64,000 nt of DNA, taken from the NCBI RefSeq assembly GCF_017874315.1, contig NZ_JAGGLG010000015.1, positions 1 to 64,000 on the forward strand, written 5' to 3'. The position numbers and the translations under genes are program-made. This document shows positions 57,460 to 64,000 of this stretch, one piece after another (positions within the stretch are counted from its first letter, which is position 1; each line of letters opens with the position of its first letter). This DNA comes from Symbiobacterium terraclitae (lineage in GTDB: Bacteria; Bacillota; Sulfobacillia; Symbiobacteriales; Symbiobacteriaceae). The notes beneath the pieces are model-generated. The model had not been told where the DNA came from. It worked only from the letters and a program-made list of their open reading frames with translations, and did no database searches.

Positions 57460-58593
57460 TCAACGTTTCAGGGCGGGCACGTAGCGTGCCACGGGGGCTC
57501 CCTCTGCATCCGTTCCGAACAGCCGCCACACCGGCTGCAGGTAGACCGTCTCCTCACCGACGCTGCGCACCCAGACGAGGTCCGCCCGTTGGAAGCTGCC
57601 CCCACGCTTCTCCGCCAGGGCCAGGGCCTCCTGCTCACTAATATAGTCGGTGTAAGTGGCGTGGGTGGTTACGCCCGACGCGACGTAGGCCTTCGCGCGC
57701 ACGACCGTGCCGCTGAAGCTGACGCCGATCTCCGTGCGGGCGTTGACGACCGGCCTGCCCTCGACGCGCTCGGTGTACACCACCGTGTAGCCGTCGGCTC
57801 CGGCCGTGATGTCGGGCTGGCTGTGAACCGGCAGCAGCGCCTGGTCCAGGAAACGCCGGGCAGCCTGTCCCGCCGCCTGCGCCTCCACCCGCGGTCCGGC
57901 CGCCCGGGCAGGGGTCGCGTCGGCGTACTGCACGGTGCCGTCGGTCGTCATCGTCAGCGTCCGCTCGCCCTCGGAGATGGCCCAGCCCTGCTCCGTGCGG
58001 CGGCTCTCGCCGCGGAACCCCAGCCGGCCGGCCATCGCCCGGAACTCCGCCTCGCCGGGGCGGGCCGTCAGCCGCATGAGCTGCAGACCGCCCGCCGGGG
58101 CGCTGGCCACGGGCGCCTCCAGCGCGGCCGTGACGGCCGCGCCCCGTTCATCGGCCAGCGTGACGGCCGGCAGGTCCGCGGGCAGCGACACCAGGTACGA
58201 CGTCGGCGGGCCGTTCTCGGAGGGCTGCACGCCCGTGGAAGCCGGATCCCCGGCCGGGGGCGCGGGCTGAGGCTCGGCCACCAGGCCGGTGCCGGGCTGC
58301 TGGATGCCGGCGGGCGGCTGCCACAGGCTGAGCCCCAGCGCGAGCGCGGCGACTGCCGCCGCCACGGCGATGCCGGACCCCATGAAGGCCGGGCGCCGGT
58401 ACCAGGACCGCTGCTGCTTGCGGGCGGCGAGCAGCAGGTCGCGCCGCAGCGCCTCCCTGAACTCGGGCCGGTAGGGCACGGGGCGCTCCAGGCCGCGCGC
58501 GAGCCGGCGGGCCGTCGCCTCCAGCGCAAGGCGCTCGGCGCGGTCGGCTGCCTGTTCAGCGATCAGTTCGGTGATGTCTGCATAGCGGCTCAT
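57460..58593 (-). CDS. putative membrane anti-sigma factor partner
   Basis: 377-residue protein. A cytoplasmic N-terminal segment (1-65, helical, Arg/Ala-rich), a single transmembrane helix (FMGSGIAVAAAVAALALGLS) and a large outside domain whose C-terminal half (GYTVVYTERVEGRPVVNART, YTDYISEQEALALAEKRGG) resembles YycI/PepSY-type domains. The classical anti-sigma HxxxCxxC zinc motif is absent, so anti-sigma function rests on position. The ATG overlaps the ECF sigma stop (ATGA), giving strict coupling. Alternatively a sensor or a protein of unknown function. Confidence 0.72.
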   Translation of the reverse strand: MSRYADITELIAEQAADRAERLALEATARRLARGLERPVPYRPEFREALRRDLLLAARKQQRSWYRRPAFMGSGIAVAAAVAALALGLSLWQPPAGIQQPGTGLVAEPQPAPPAGDPASTGVQPSENGPPTSYLVSLPADLPAVTLADERGAAVTAALEAPVASAPAGGLQLMRLTARPGEAEFRAMAGRLGFRGESRRTEQGWAISEGERTLTMTTDGTVQYADATPARAAGPRVEAQAAGQAARRFLDQALLPVHSQPDITAGADGYTVVYTERVEGRPVVNARTEIGVSFSGTVVRAKAYVASGVTTHATYTDYISEQEALALAEKRGGSFQRADLVWVRSVGEETVYLQPVWRLFGTDAEGAPVARYVPALKR

Positions 58594-59174
58594 CCTCGCA
58601 CCCCGCTCTCGCTCAGCTTGCTGCGCAGCGCCCCCAGCGCCCGGAAGAGCAGCGCCTTCACCGCTCCCTCGGTCTTGCCCAGCGCCGCCGCGATGTCCTT
58701 CAGCTTCATGTCGCCGGCGAAGCGCATCAGGACCACGTCCTGCTGATCCGGTGACAGCGACCGCACCGCCCGGGCGATCGCCTGCTGGTCATCCAGGGCC
58801 AGGGCGGCCTCCTCCGGCGTGTTGCCCGTGGTGGCGATGGGGAAGCCCTCTTCCAGCGGCGCCGTTGGTCGGCGAACCCGGTAGTAATCGATCACCACAT
58901 TGGACGCAATTCGGTAAAGCCATGCCGCAAACGGCTGTCCGGTGTACCGGTAGCCCCGGATGTTCATAAGCGCCTTCATGAAGGTGTCGGCGGTCAGATC
59001 CTCCGCGGCCTGCCGGTCGCCGGTCTTCCGGTAGATGTACGCGTAGATGCGGTCGAAGTGGAGATCGTACAGTTCGCCGAAGGCGCCGGGATCGTCCTTC
59101 GCCCGCTCCACCAGCCGTTGCTCGTCGACGTACTCACGGCACTCCTCCGTGCGATGCGTAGGCGGTCCCTCCAA
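58590..59174 (-). CDS. ECF-family RNA polymerase sigma factor (SigW-like)
   Basis: 194-residue ECF sigma factor from a TTG at 59174. Region 2 is LVERAKDDPGAFGELYDLHF with the DRIYAYIYRKTGDRQAAEDL-type -10 recognition helix (GQPFAAWLYRIASNVVIDYY follows). Region 4 is RSLSPDQQDVVLMRFAGDMK then LKDIAAALGKTEGAVKALLF, the HTH that binds -35. Length is typical. The frame stays open to 59228 but no good ribosome binding site supports it; AAGGTG at eight bases supports 59174. Coupled to the downstream membrane protein, its likely antagonist. Confidence 0.85.
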   Translation of the reverse strand: MEGPPTHRTEECREYVDEQRLVERAKDDPGAFGELYDLHFDRIYAYIYRKTGDRQAAEDLTADTFMKALMNIRGYRYTGQPFAAWLYRIASNVVIDYYRVRRPTAPLEEGFPIATTGNTPEEAALALDDQQAIARAVRSLSPDQQDVVLMRFAGDMKLKDIAAALGKTEGAVKALLFRALGALRSKLSESGVRG

Positions 59175-59301
59175 TCGGCACCGCACCTTCCGGAAATCAT
59201 TCCAGTAGAAATAACGGCGCGGATGCAAAAAGGTTACGCGGCCCTCTCACGCCATTTTCGAACCGGCTCCGGCCGGCGGGTCCGCGCAAGTCACCGTGTA
59301 C

Positions 59302-59307
59302 AGTATA
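59302..59307 (-). promoter_or_regulatory. extended -10 promoter upstream of the sigma factor gene
   Basis: Minus-strand TGGTATACT, the extended -10 TATACT at 59302-59307. The GGGAAA 17 bp upstream is not a good sigma-A -35 and could be an ECF-type -35 instead. It is 127 nt before the sigma start. Confidence 0.45.
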
Positions 59308-59367
59308 CCAGAGACTCTTTTACATTTCCCCGTTGCTTTGGAGGAACAGGCAGCGGGGTTTGCGCAC

Positions 59368-60327
59368 TCAGCTCTGACCCCGGAACCCGGTGCAGTCGAA
59401 GGCGACCCCGGGGCCGAAGAGCCGGCGGAAGCGGTCGATGGTCGCCTCCGACGGCCGGCGGGTGATCACCTCGATCCTGGGCGGCGCCGCGCCCTTTCGG
59501 GTGAGCAGGCCGCGCAGCAGGAGGTGCTGCACCGCCAGGTCCGCGGGCGGCAGCGAGTAGCCGATGAAGACGATGCGCTCGGCCCGGCGGACCGCCTCCA
59601 GCGCCTGCGCGAAGACGCGGCTGAGCGGTGCGGGCAGGCTGCGCTTCAGCCAGGTGGGCGAGATGACCACCCCCGCCAGGCGCCTGCTGCCGCAGCGGCT
59701 GCAGCTGAGGCCGGCGGGGCGCGGCAGGAGGTGCGCCACCTGCTCGCGCACGACCGCGATGTGGTCGCAGGCCGGGCAGTGGGCCCAGTTCAGGGACCCG
59801 TGCAGCTTGAGGAGCAGCGGCCCGCTCCCGTCCGCGGGGCCCAGGCCGTAGTCGGGGGTGAGCCCCGCCACCCGGAGGGCGTCGTCCAGCAGCGTGTCGT
59901 AGTTGAGCGAGAGCAGCACGTAGCTGCCCGGCGGCCTCCCCGCGAGGGCGCGGGCGAAGCGCGCGTACGGGCCGTCCCCCGGCCGCCGGTCCTGCGCGGC
60001 GTCCAGCACGCTGCAGACCAGGTGCTCCAGCGCCTGGCGGACCCGGTAGAGCCGGGGCGGGTCGTAGGCCGGTCCGAGCCCCTGGTCCGCATGCAGCGAC
60101 CAGTCCACCAGGCTGATCACCTGGTCCAGCGGCGGCAGGTGGTCGAAGGCGGCCGGCCCGTCCACCTGCCGCCCGAAGACCGCGGCCAGGAAGTCCCAAA
60201 CCGCCTGGACCTGCTCGTCGAAGGGCGGGCCCAGGTCGCGGTAGGCCATGGCGAAGAGGTCCCGGGTGGCCGGAGCGCCCTCGGCCGCAGAGGCGCCGGC
60301 GCCGAAGAGGTAGAGGTCCATGCGCAT
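59368..60327 (-). CDS. SIR2-like (NAD-binding) protein with a zinc ribbon
   Basis: 319-residue protein of the SIR2-like superfamily. Matches: FGAGASAAEG (N-terminal G-rich NAD site), LLSLNYDTLLDDALR (the N-x-D motif), LLLKLHGSLNWAHCPACDH (active-site HG and first zinc cysteines), SCSRCGSRRLAGVVISP (second CxxC), and FIGYSLPPADLAVQHLLL. This is the pattern of free-standing SIR2-domain proteins, some of which are NADases in anti-phage systems and some deacylases. The ATG at 60327 has a weak ribosome binding site. Divergent from the DUF4870-like gene; no associated effector or sensor gene is visible. Confidence 0.83.
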   Translation of the reverse strand: MRMDLYLFGAGASAAEGAPATRDLFAMAYRDLGPPFDEQVQAVWDFLAAVFGRQVDGPAAFDHLPPLDQVISLVDWSLHADQGLGPAYDPPRLYRVRQALEHLVCSVLDAAQDRRPGDGPYARFARALAGRPPGSYVLLSLNYDTLLDDALRVAGLTPDYGLGPADGSGPLLLKLHGSLNWAHCPACDHIAVVREQVAHLLPRPAGLSCSRCGSRRLAGVVISPTWLKRSLPAPLSRVFAQALEAVRRAERIVFIGYSLPPADLAVQHLLLRGLLTRKGAAPPRIEVITRRPSEATIDRFRRLFGPGVAFDCTGFRGQS

Positions 60328-60386
60328 AGTCTGCCCGGCCCGCGGGAATGGCTTCCTACTAGAGATCCCATTTGGAGGTGTTCGCG

Positions 60387-60809
60387 TTGCCCCGTGCCGG
60401 GGAAGCCGTCCGGCGCATCCTGGCCGTGCTCGCCTACGCCGGGGCCCTGCGCCTCCCCGTGGCCGCCTGGCTCCTGCCCGACTGGCTCTACACCCTGCCC
60501 TGGGGGCTGCTGCTGGCCGGGGGCCTCTGGGCATGGGCCCGCGGGCGCTCGCCGTTCCTGGCGCACCACGGCCGGGCCGGCCTGCTCTGGACCCTGCAGG
60601 TGAGCGGCCTGCTCCTCGCCATCTCCCTCGTGGCCGACCTCTGGTACGCCGCGTGGTTCCACACCGGCGTCCCGCTGCTGAACCGCGCCTGGCACCTGAC
60701 CTCCGACCTCTACCGCTGGGCCTCCTTCCTCAGCTCGCTGCTGACGGTCCTGGCCATGTACCGGGCGGCAAAAGGGCAGACCGGCGATCCGCTCGGCCTG
60801 CCCCTCTAG
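60387..60809 (+). CDS. DUF4870/Tic20-like small membrane protein
   Basis: 140-residue protein with four predicted transmembrane helices and the family block RGRSPFLAHHGRAGLLWTLQ (charged loop, then H-G-R-A), typical of DUF4870 proteins. Function unknown; relatives are widespread in Bacillota. The TTG at 60387 is chosen because GGAGG is eight bases upstream. It ends one base before a convergent stop codon. Confidence 0.78.
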   Translation: MPRAGEAVRRILAVLAYAGALRLPVAAWLLPDWLYTLPWGLLLAGGLWAWARGRSPFLAHHGRAGLLWTLQVSGLLLAISLVADLWYAAWFHTGVPLLNRAWHLTSDLYRWASFLSSLLTVLAMYRAAKGQTGDPLGLPL

Positions 60810-61025
60810 CTATGCACTCACCGGTTTCACGTGCATCCGGAAGGCCCGGTAGAACGCCGGCGCCGGAATCCCTTCCAGGTAGATCCGGTCCGCCTCCTCC
60901 TCGATCCTGCGCACCTTCACGACCTCGCCGGCCCGGATCAGGTGCCTGAGGGTGCCGGTCTTCTCGTCATGAATCTCGAAGTTGCGGACGAGCCGATAGC
61001 TTTGACCCACGGTCAGTCGGTCCAC
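60810..61025 (-). CDS. small conserved-looking protein, unknown
   Basis: 71-residue protein from a GTG at 61025 (GGAGGG upstream), VDRLTVGQSYRLVRNFEIHD then KVRRIEEEADRIYLEGIPAP. It reads like a beta-rich small domain. No family is recognised. Its stop codon (60810-60812) directly abuts the stop of the convergent DUF4870 gene at 60809. Confidence 0.65.
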   Translation of the reverse strand: MDRLTVGQSYRLVRNFEIHDEKTGTLRHLIRAGEVVKVRRIEEEADRIYLEGIPAPAFYRAFRMHVKPVSA

Positions 61026-61129
61026 TCCTCGGTCCCTCCTCGAGCATAGCGCCAATATGATTACATGTTGTGTATTCTCGATTGGGGCTCAAATTTCCTC
61101 GCCGCCGCACCGGTCCCGAGACACGATAT

Positions 61130-61158
61130 GGGGCAGCAGCGCGCTGCGCTGCTGCCCC
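61130..61158. terminator. hairpin between sucD and the small gene
   Basis: Perfect 13-bp stem GGGGCAGCAGCGC / GCGCTGCTGCCCC with a 3-nt loop, 29 nt past the sucD stop at 61187. No T tract on the minus strand, so termination is only likely. Confidence 0.5.
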
Positions 61159-61186
61159 GGTCTTCTTCGAACACCGCCGCGGTTCG

Positions 61187-62059
61187 CTACCGCAGCGCGG
61201 CCCGCACCAGGTCGGCGACCTCCCACGGCAGGGCGGCCACCTTGACGCCGGCGGCGGTCAGGGCCTCGACCTTCGACTGGTAGGTGCCACGGTTGCCCTC
61301 GATGATGGCGCCGGCGTGGCCCATCCGCTTCCCGGGCGGGGCGGACTTGCCGGCCAGGTAGGCCACCACGGGCTTCTTCACGTGCTCCTTGATGTACTCG
61401 GCGGCCAGCTCCTCCTGGATGCCGCCGATCTCGCCCACCATGACGATGGCCTCGGTCTCCGGGTCGGCGTTGAAGAGCTCCAGGGCGTCGACGAAGTTGG
61501 TGCCGATCACCCGGTCGCCGCCCATGCCGATGACGGTGGTCTGGCCCAGGCCGCTGTTGGAGAGGTTGAAGGCAATCTCGTAGGAAAGGGTGCCCGAGCG
61601 GGCCACGATGCCGACGGGACCCGGCTTGTAGATGTGGTTGGGCATGATGCCCATCTTGGCCTTCTTCCCCGGCGAGATGATGCCGAAGGTGTTGGGGCCG
61701 ATGACCCGCACGCCGTGCTGCCTGGCATAGGCCATGATCTCCATGGTCTCCTGGGTGGGCACGTGCTCGGGGATCAGCACGAGGACCTTGACGCCGGCGT
61801 GGATGGCCTCGAAGGCGGCGTCCTTCACGCCGGGCGCCGGCACGAACATGATGGAGGCGTTGGCGCCGGTCTTCTCGACGGCCTCGTGGACGGTGGCGAA
61901 GACGGGGACGCCGTGGACCTGCTGGCCAGCCTTGTTGAAGTTGACCCCGCCGACGATGTTGGTGCCGAACGCCAGCATCTGGCCGGTGTGGAACTGTCCC
62001 TGGGAACCGGTGATGCCCTGGACGACGACGCGCGTCTGCTCGTTGATGATGACAGCCAT
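61187..62059 (-). CDS. sucD: succinyl-CoA synthetase, alpha subunit
   Basis: 290-residue SucD. It begins MAVIINEQTRVVVQGITGSQ (CoA-binding Rossmann), has VIGMGGDRVIGTNFVDALEL, and the phospho-His is in GKRMGHAGAIIEG. With SucC it interconverts succinyl-CoA and succinate with phosphorylation of a nucleotide. ATG at 62059. It follows sucC with a 7-nt gap. Confidence 0.96.
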   Translation of the reverse strand: MAVIINEQTRVVVQGITGSQGQFHTGQMLAFGTNIVGGVNFNKAGQQVHGVPVFATVHEAVEKTGANASIMFVPAPGVKDAAFEAIHAGVKVLVLIPEHVPTQETMEIMAYARQHGVRVIGPNTFGIISPGKKAKMGIMPNHIYKPGPVGIVARSGTLSYEIAFNLSNSGLGQTTVIGMGGDRVIGTNFVDALELFNADPETEAIVMVGEIGGIQEELAAEYIKEHVKKPVVAYLAGKSAPPGKRMGHAGAIIEGNRGTYQSKVEALTAAGVKVAALPWEVADLVRAALR

Positions 62060-62066
62060 GCCTCAG

Positions 62067-63188
62067 CTACGCCCCCTTGCCGTAAGCTGCTGCCACGACG
62101 GCCTTGGCAGCCTCGCCCATCTCGGTGTAGGCCTGAATGCCGGCCTCGGCCAGGATCTCCCGGCCGCGCACGTCGTTGGTGCCGACCATCCGCACCACCA
62201 GCGGCACGTCGATGCCCTTGGCCTTCTTCACCTGCACGATCGCCTCGGCCACCAGGTCGCACCGGGTGATGCCGCCGAAGATGTTGACGAAGATGGCCTT
62301 GGGCTTGGTGCCCAGGAGCGCGTCAAACGCCTGGGCCGTGGGCTCGACGCCGGAGCCGCCGCCCGCGTCCAGGAAGTTGGCCGGCCGCCCGCCGTAGTAG
62401 GCCAGCGTGTCGAGGGTGCCCATCGCCATGCCGGCGCCGTTGGCCATGACGGCGATGTCGCCGTCCAGCTGGACGAAGGCCAGGCCGATGGCGCGCACCT
62501 TCTTCTCCAGTTCGGTCCCCTCCTCGACCTTGGGGAACTCGGGGTGGCGGAAGAGGGCGTCGTCCTCCACGTTGAAGCGGCCGTCGGCGGCGATGAGCCG
62601 GGTGCCGTTGTCGGTGAGGGCCAGCGGGTTGATCTCCACCAGCTCCGCGTCGTACTTGCGGAAGGCCTGGTACAGCCCGACGAGGATCTTGGTGAACTGC
62701 TGGGCCAGGTCGCCGGTGAGGCCGATCTTGCGGGCGATCTCCCGGGCCTGGAACGGCATCAGACCCGTGGCGATGTCCACGTGGGAGAAGACGATCTTGT
62801 CGTGGGGCACCGACTCGATCTCGACGCCGCCGTAGGCCGAGGCCATGATCAGCGGCTTCTTGGCCATGCCGTCGAGGGTGATGGAGACGTAGTACTCCTT
62901 CTCGATCTTGATCTGCGGGTCGACCAGGACCTTGTCGACGATGTACCCCTTGAGGTTCATCCCCAGGATCTCCGCAGCCCTCGCCCTGGCCTCCTCGGGA
63001 GTGTTGGCCAGCTTGATGCCGCCGGCCTTGCCCCGCCCGCCGACGAGAACCTGCGCCTTCACCGCGCACGGCCCGATCTTGCGGGCGGCCTCCTCCGCTT
63101 CCTCCGGCGTGGTGCAGACGATGCCGTCGCCGGTGGGAACGCCGTGCTCGGCGAACATCCGCTTGGCCAGGTACTCATAGAGCTTCAT
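62067..63188 (-). CDS. sucC: succinyl-CoA synthetase, beta subunit
   Basis: 373-residue SucC with the ATP-grasp domain (KLYEYLAKRMFAEHGVPTGD, KAQVLVGGRGKAGGI). Later motifs are VEINPLALTDNGTRLIAADG and VFVNIFGGITRCDLVAEAIV. ATG at 63188, GGAGGTGG upstream. First gene of sucCD; the fumarase subunit farther upstream continues the TCA theme. Confidence 0.96.
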   Translation of the reverse strand: MKLYEYLAKRMFAEHGVPTGDGIVCTTPEEAEEAARKIGPCAVKAQVLVGGRGKAGGIKLANTPEEARARAAEILGMNLKGYIVDKVLVDPQIKIEKEYYVSITLDGMAKKPLIMASAYGGVEIESVPHDKIVFSHVDIATGLMPFQAREIARKIGLTGDLAQQFTKILVGLYQAFRKYDAELVEINPLALTDNGTRLIAADGRFNVEDDALFRHPEFPKVEEGTELEKKVRAIGLAFVQLDGDIAVMANGAGMAMGTLDTLAYYGGRPANFLDAGGGSGVEPTAQAFDALLGTKPKAIFVNIFGGITRCDLVAEAIVQVKKAKGIDVPLVVRMVGTNDVRGREILAEAGIQAYTEMGEAAKAVVAAAYGKGA

Positions 63189-63242
63189 CCGTCCACCTCC
63201 ACATGTTGACAGTCACGCGTCCAACAAGCAGGCTACCCAGCA

Positions 63243-63272
63243 ATTCTATCACAGATCCAATGCTGTTGGGAA
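63243..63272 (-). promoter_or_regulatory. promoter of sucCD
   Basis: TTCCCA (63267-63272), 18-nt spacer, TAGAAT (63243-63248) on the minus strand, 54 nt before the sucC ATG. The -10 matches the sigma-A consensus in 5 of 6 positions and the -35 in 4 of 6. The interval 63273-63485 contains nothing else that I can support. Confidence 0.5.
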
Positions 63273-63485
63273 TCGTTTGGACATCTCATCATGGTACATA
63301 AGAACTATTAGGATCAGGGAGGTTCAGGTGCCCGCCCGACCGGCTCCCGGCCGCTGCCCGACGCCTGCTGCCGGTCCGCAGGCACCCGGGCTGCCCGCTT
63401 CCATGTCTGCGGCGGACCGCCGCCCGCTGCCGGTGCGGAGCACCGTCATGCCCTCCGCTCTCTAGGATGTCCGGCCCGCGCAAAC

Positions 63486-63522
63486 CTGACCCCGGCGGCG
63501 CTCGTGCACCCCCGGGGTCGTC
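63486..63522 (-). terminator. probable terminator of the fumarase gene
   Basis: Eight-bp stem GACCCCGG / CCGGGGTC with a 16-nt loop, followed on the minus strand by AGGTTTGCG. It lies 8 nt past the stop at 63528. Confidence 0.5.
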
Positions 63523-63527
63523 GTTCG

Positions 63528-64000
63528 CTACTCACTGGCCACGGGCGGCTTCGGCTTCACCATAGCGTCGGGCTTCACCCACTGCGACTGGCCGGCGAAG
63601 TACTGGTCGCCGCCGTGGGCGTCGTTGATGCAGATGGCGGGGAAGTCCTTCACCCGCAGGCGGCGGATGGCCTCGGCCCCCAGGTCCTCGTAGGCGACCA
63701 CCTCGGCGGCCTCGATGGTGCGGGCCAGCAGCGCCCCCGCCCCGCCGGTGGCGACCAGGTAGGCACCGCCGTACTGGACCAGTGCCGCCTTCACCTCGTC
63801 GCTCCGGTAGCCCTTGCCGATCACCAGCTTGACGCCCTGCCGGAGCATCTCCGGCGTGTACTTGTCCATGCGGTACGACGTGGTGGGACCCGCCGAGCCG
63901 ATCACCTGGCCGGGCTTCGGCGGCGTGGGGCCGACGTAGTAGATGACGGCGCCCTCCGGGTTGAAGGGCAGCGGACGCCCTGCGGCCAGGTCCTCCACCA
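63528..64000 (-). CDS. fumarate hydratase class I, beta subunit (5' end outside the window)
   Basis: C-terminal 157 or so residues of a Fe-S hydro-lyase beta subunit (FumB-type). Diagnostic: GAVIYYVGPTPPKPGQVIGS then AGPTTSYRMDKYTPEMLRQG, the substrate-binding block of class I fumarases. The frame is open to the end of the window and family members have further N-terminal sequence, so the gene is truncated only by the window edge. It hydrates fumarate to malate; the alpha subunit should lie beyond 64000. L(+)-tartrate dehydratase beta is a less likely alternative. Confidence 0.93.
   Translation of the reverse strand, partial: VEDLAAGRPLPFNPEGAVIYYVGPTPPKPGQVIGSAGPTTSYRMDKYTPEMLRQGVKLVIGKGYRSDEVKAALVQYGGAYLVATGGAGALLARTIEAAEVVAYEDLGAEAIRRLRVKDFPAICINDAHGGDQYFAGQSQWVKPDAMVKPKPPVASE

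Noticed and set aside
63277-63465. Small plus-strand gene between sucC and the fumarase gene
   Set aside because: Pro/Ala/Arg-rich shadow composition with no ribosome binding site.

Overview
The window is very GC-rich, densely packed DNA whose gene content fits a high-GC member of the Bacillota close to Symbiobacterium. This is an inference from content: an S-box (SAM) riboswitch, a Bacillus-type hemA-hemX-hemC-hemD-hemB operon, a VanRS-like two-component system, SLH-domain secreted proteins, menaquinone methylation, many lipoproteins and strong AGGAGG ribosome binding sites. Most genes lie on the minus strand. About 60 genes are supported. No rRNA, tRNA, IS element, phage or CRISPR array was seen.

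Region by region: 0.2-5 kb holds a surface lipoprotein and paaABCD (phenylacetyl-CoA epoxidase), with a small helix-turn-helix-like gene divergent to it. 5-9.6 kb holds a glycerate kinase, an acyl-CoA dehydrogenase and an acyl-CoA ligase interrupted by an in-frame TGA. 9.6-17.1 kb holds a CPBP membrane protease, an SLH-CAP protein, a histidine phosphatase, a frameshifted small gene, uppP, a UvrD/PcrA helicase and an RraB-family protein. 17-26 kb holds a GH3 lipoprotein and a methionine/methyl-cobalamin operon: promoter, SAM riboswitch, metF, a free-standing MetH-reactivation protein, metH without its reactivation domain, and a RACo-like corrinoid activator. 26-29.3 kb holds an M23 peptidase and a VanRS-like pair; their promoters share a four-box direct repeat. 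29-36 kb holds a dynamin/Era-like GTPase, an aldo-keto reductase, an XRE regulator, an O-antigen-ligase-like polymerase and two membrane-anchored unknowns.

36-41 kb is the haem operon. 41-46 kb is an operon of an ABC importer (binding protein, ATPase, permease) followed by menG, a GNAT acetyltransferase and a half-size thioredoxin-reductase-like flavoprotein. 46-49.5 kb holds a YbjN-like protein, a NifX-like protein, pxpA, a DUF2500 protein and an intergenic region with short hairpin repeats. 49.5-55 kb holds a D-hydroxyproline-dehydrogenase-like pair, one member being an HcnA-HcnB fusion, then a DNA methyltransferase and a catalytically degenerate PLD-fold protein. 55-64 kb holds pduL, a K+/H+ antiporter, an ECF sigma factor with its membrane partner, a SIR2-like protein, small membrane proteins, sucCD and the start of a fumarase beta subunit that runs off the end.

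The most interesting non-coding signals are the shared response-regulator box architecture upstream of the two-component operon and the M23 peptidase gene, a 36-bp tandem repeat array between the MetH-reactivation gene and metH, and a family of about 35-bp hairpin repeats in two intergenic regions 22 kb apart. Gene calls rest on recognition of family motifs by eye; no database search was run.
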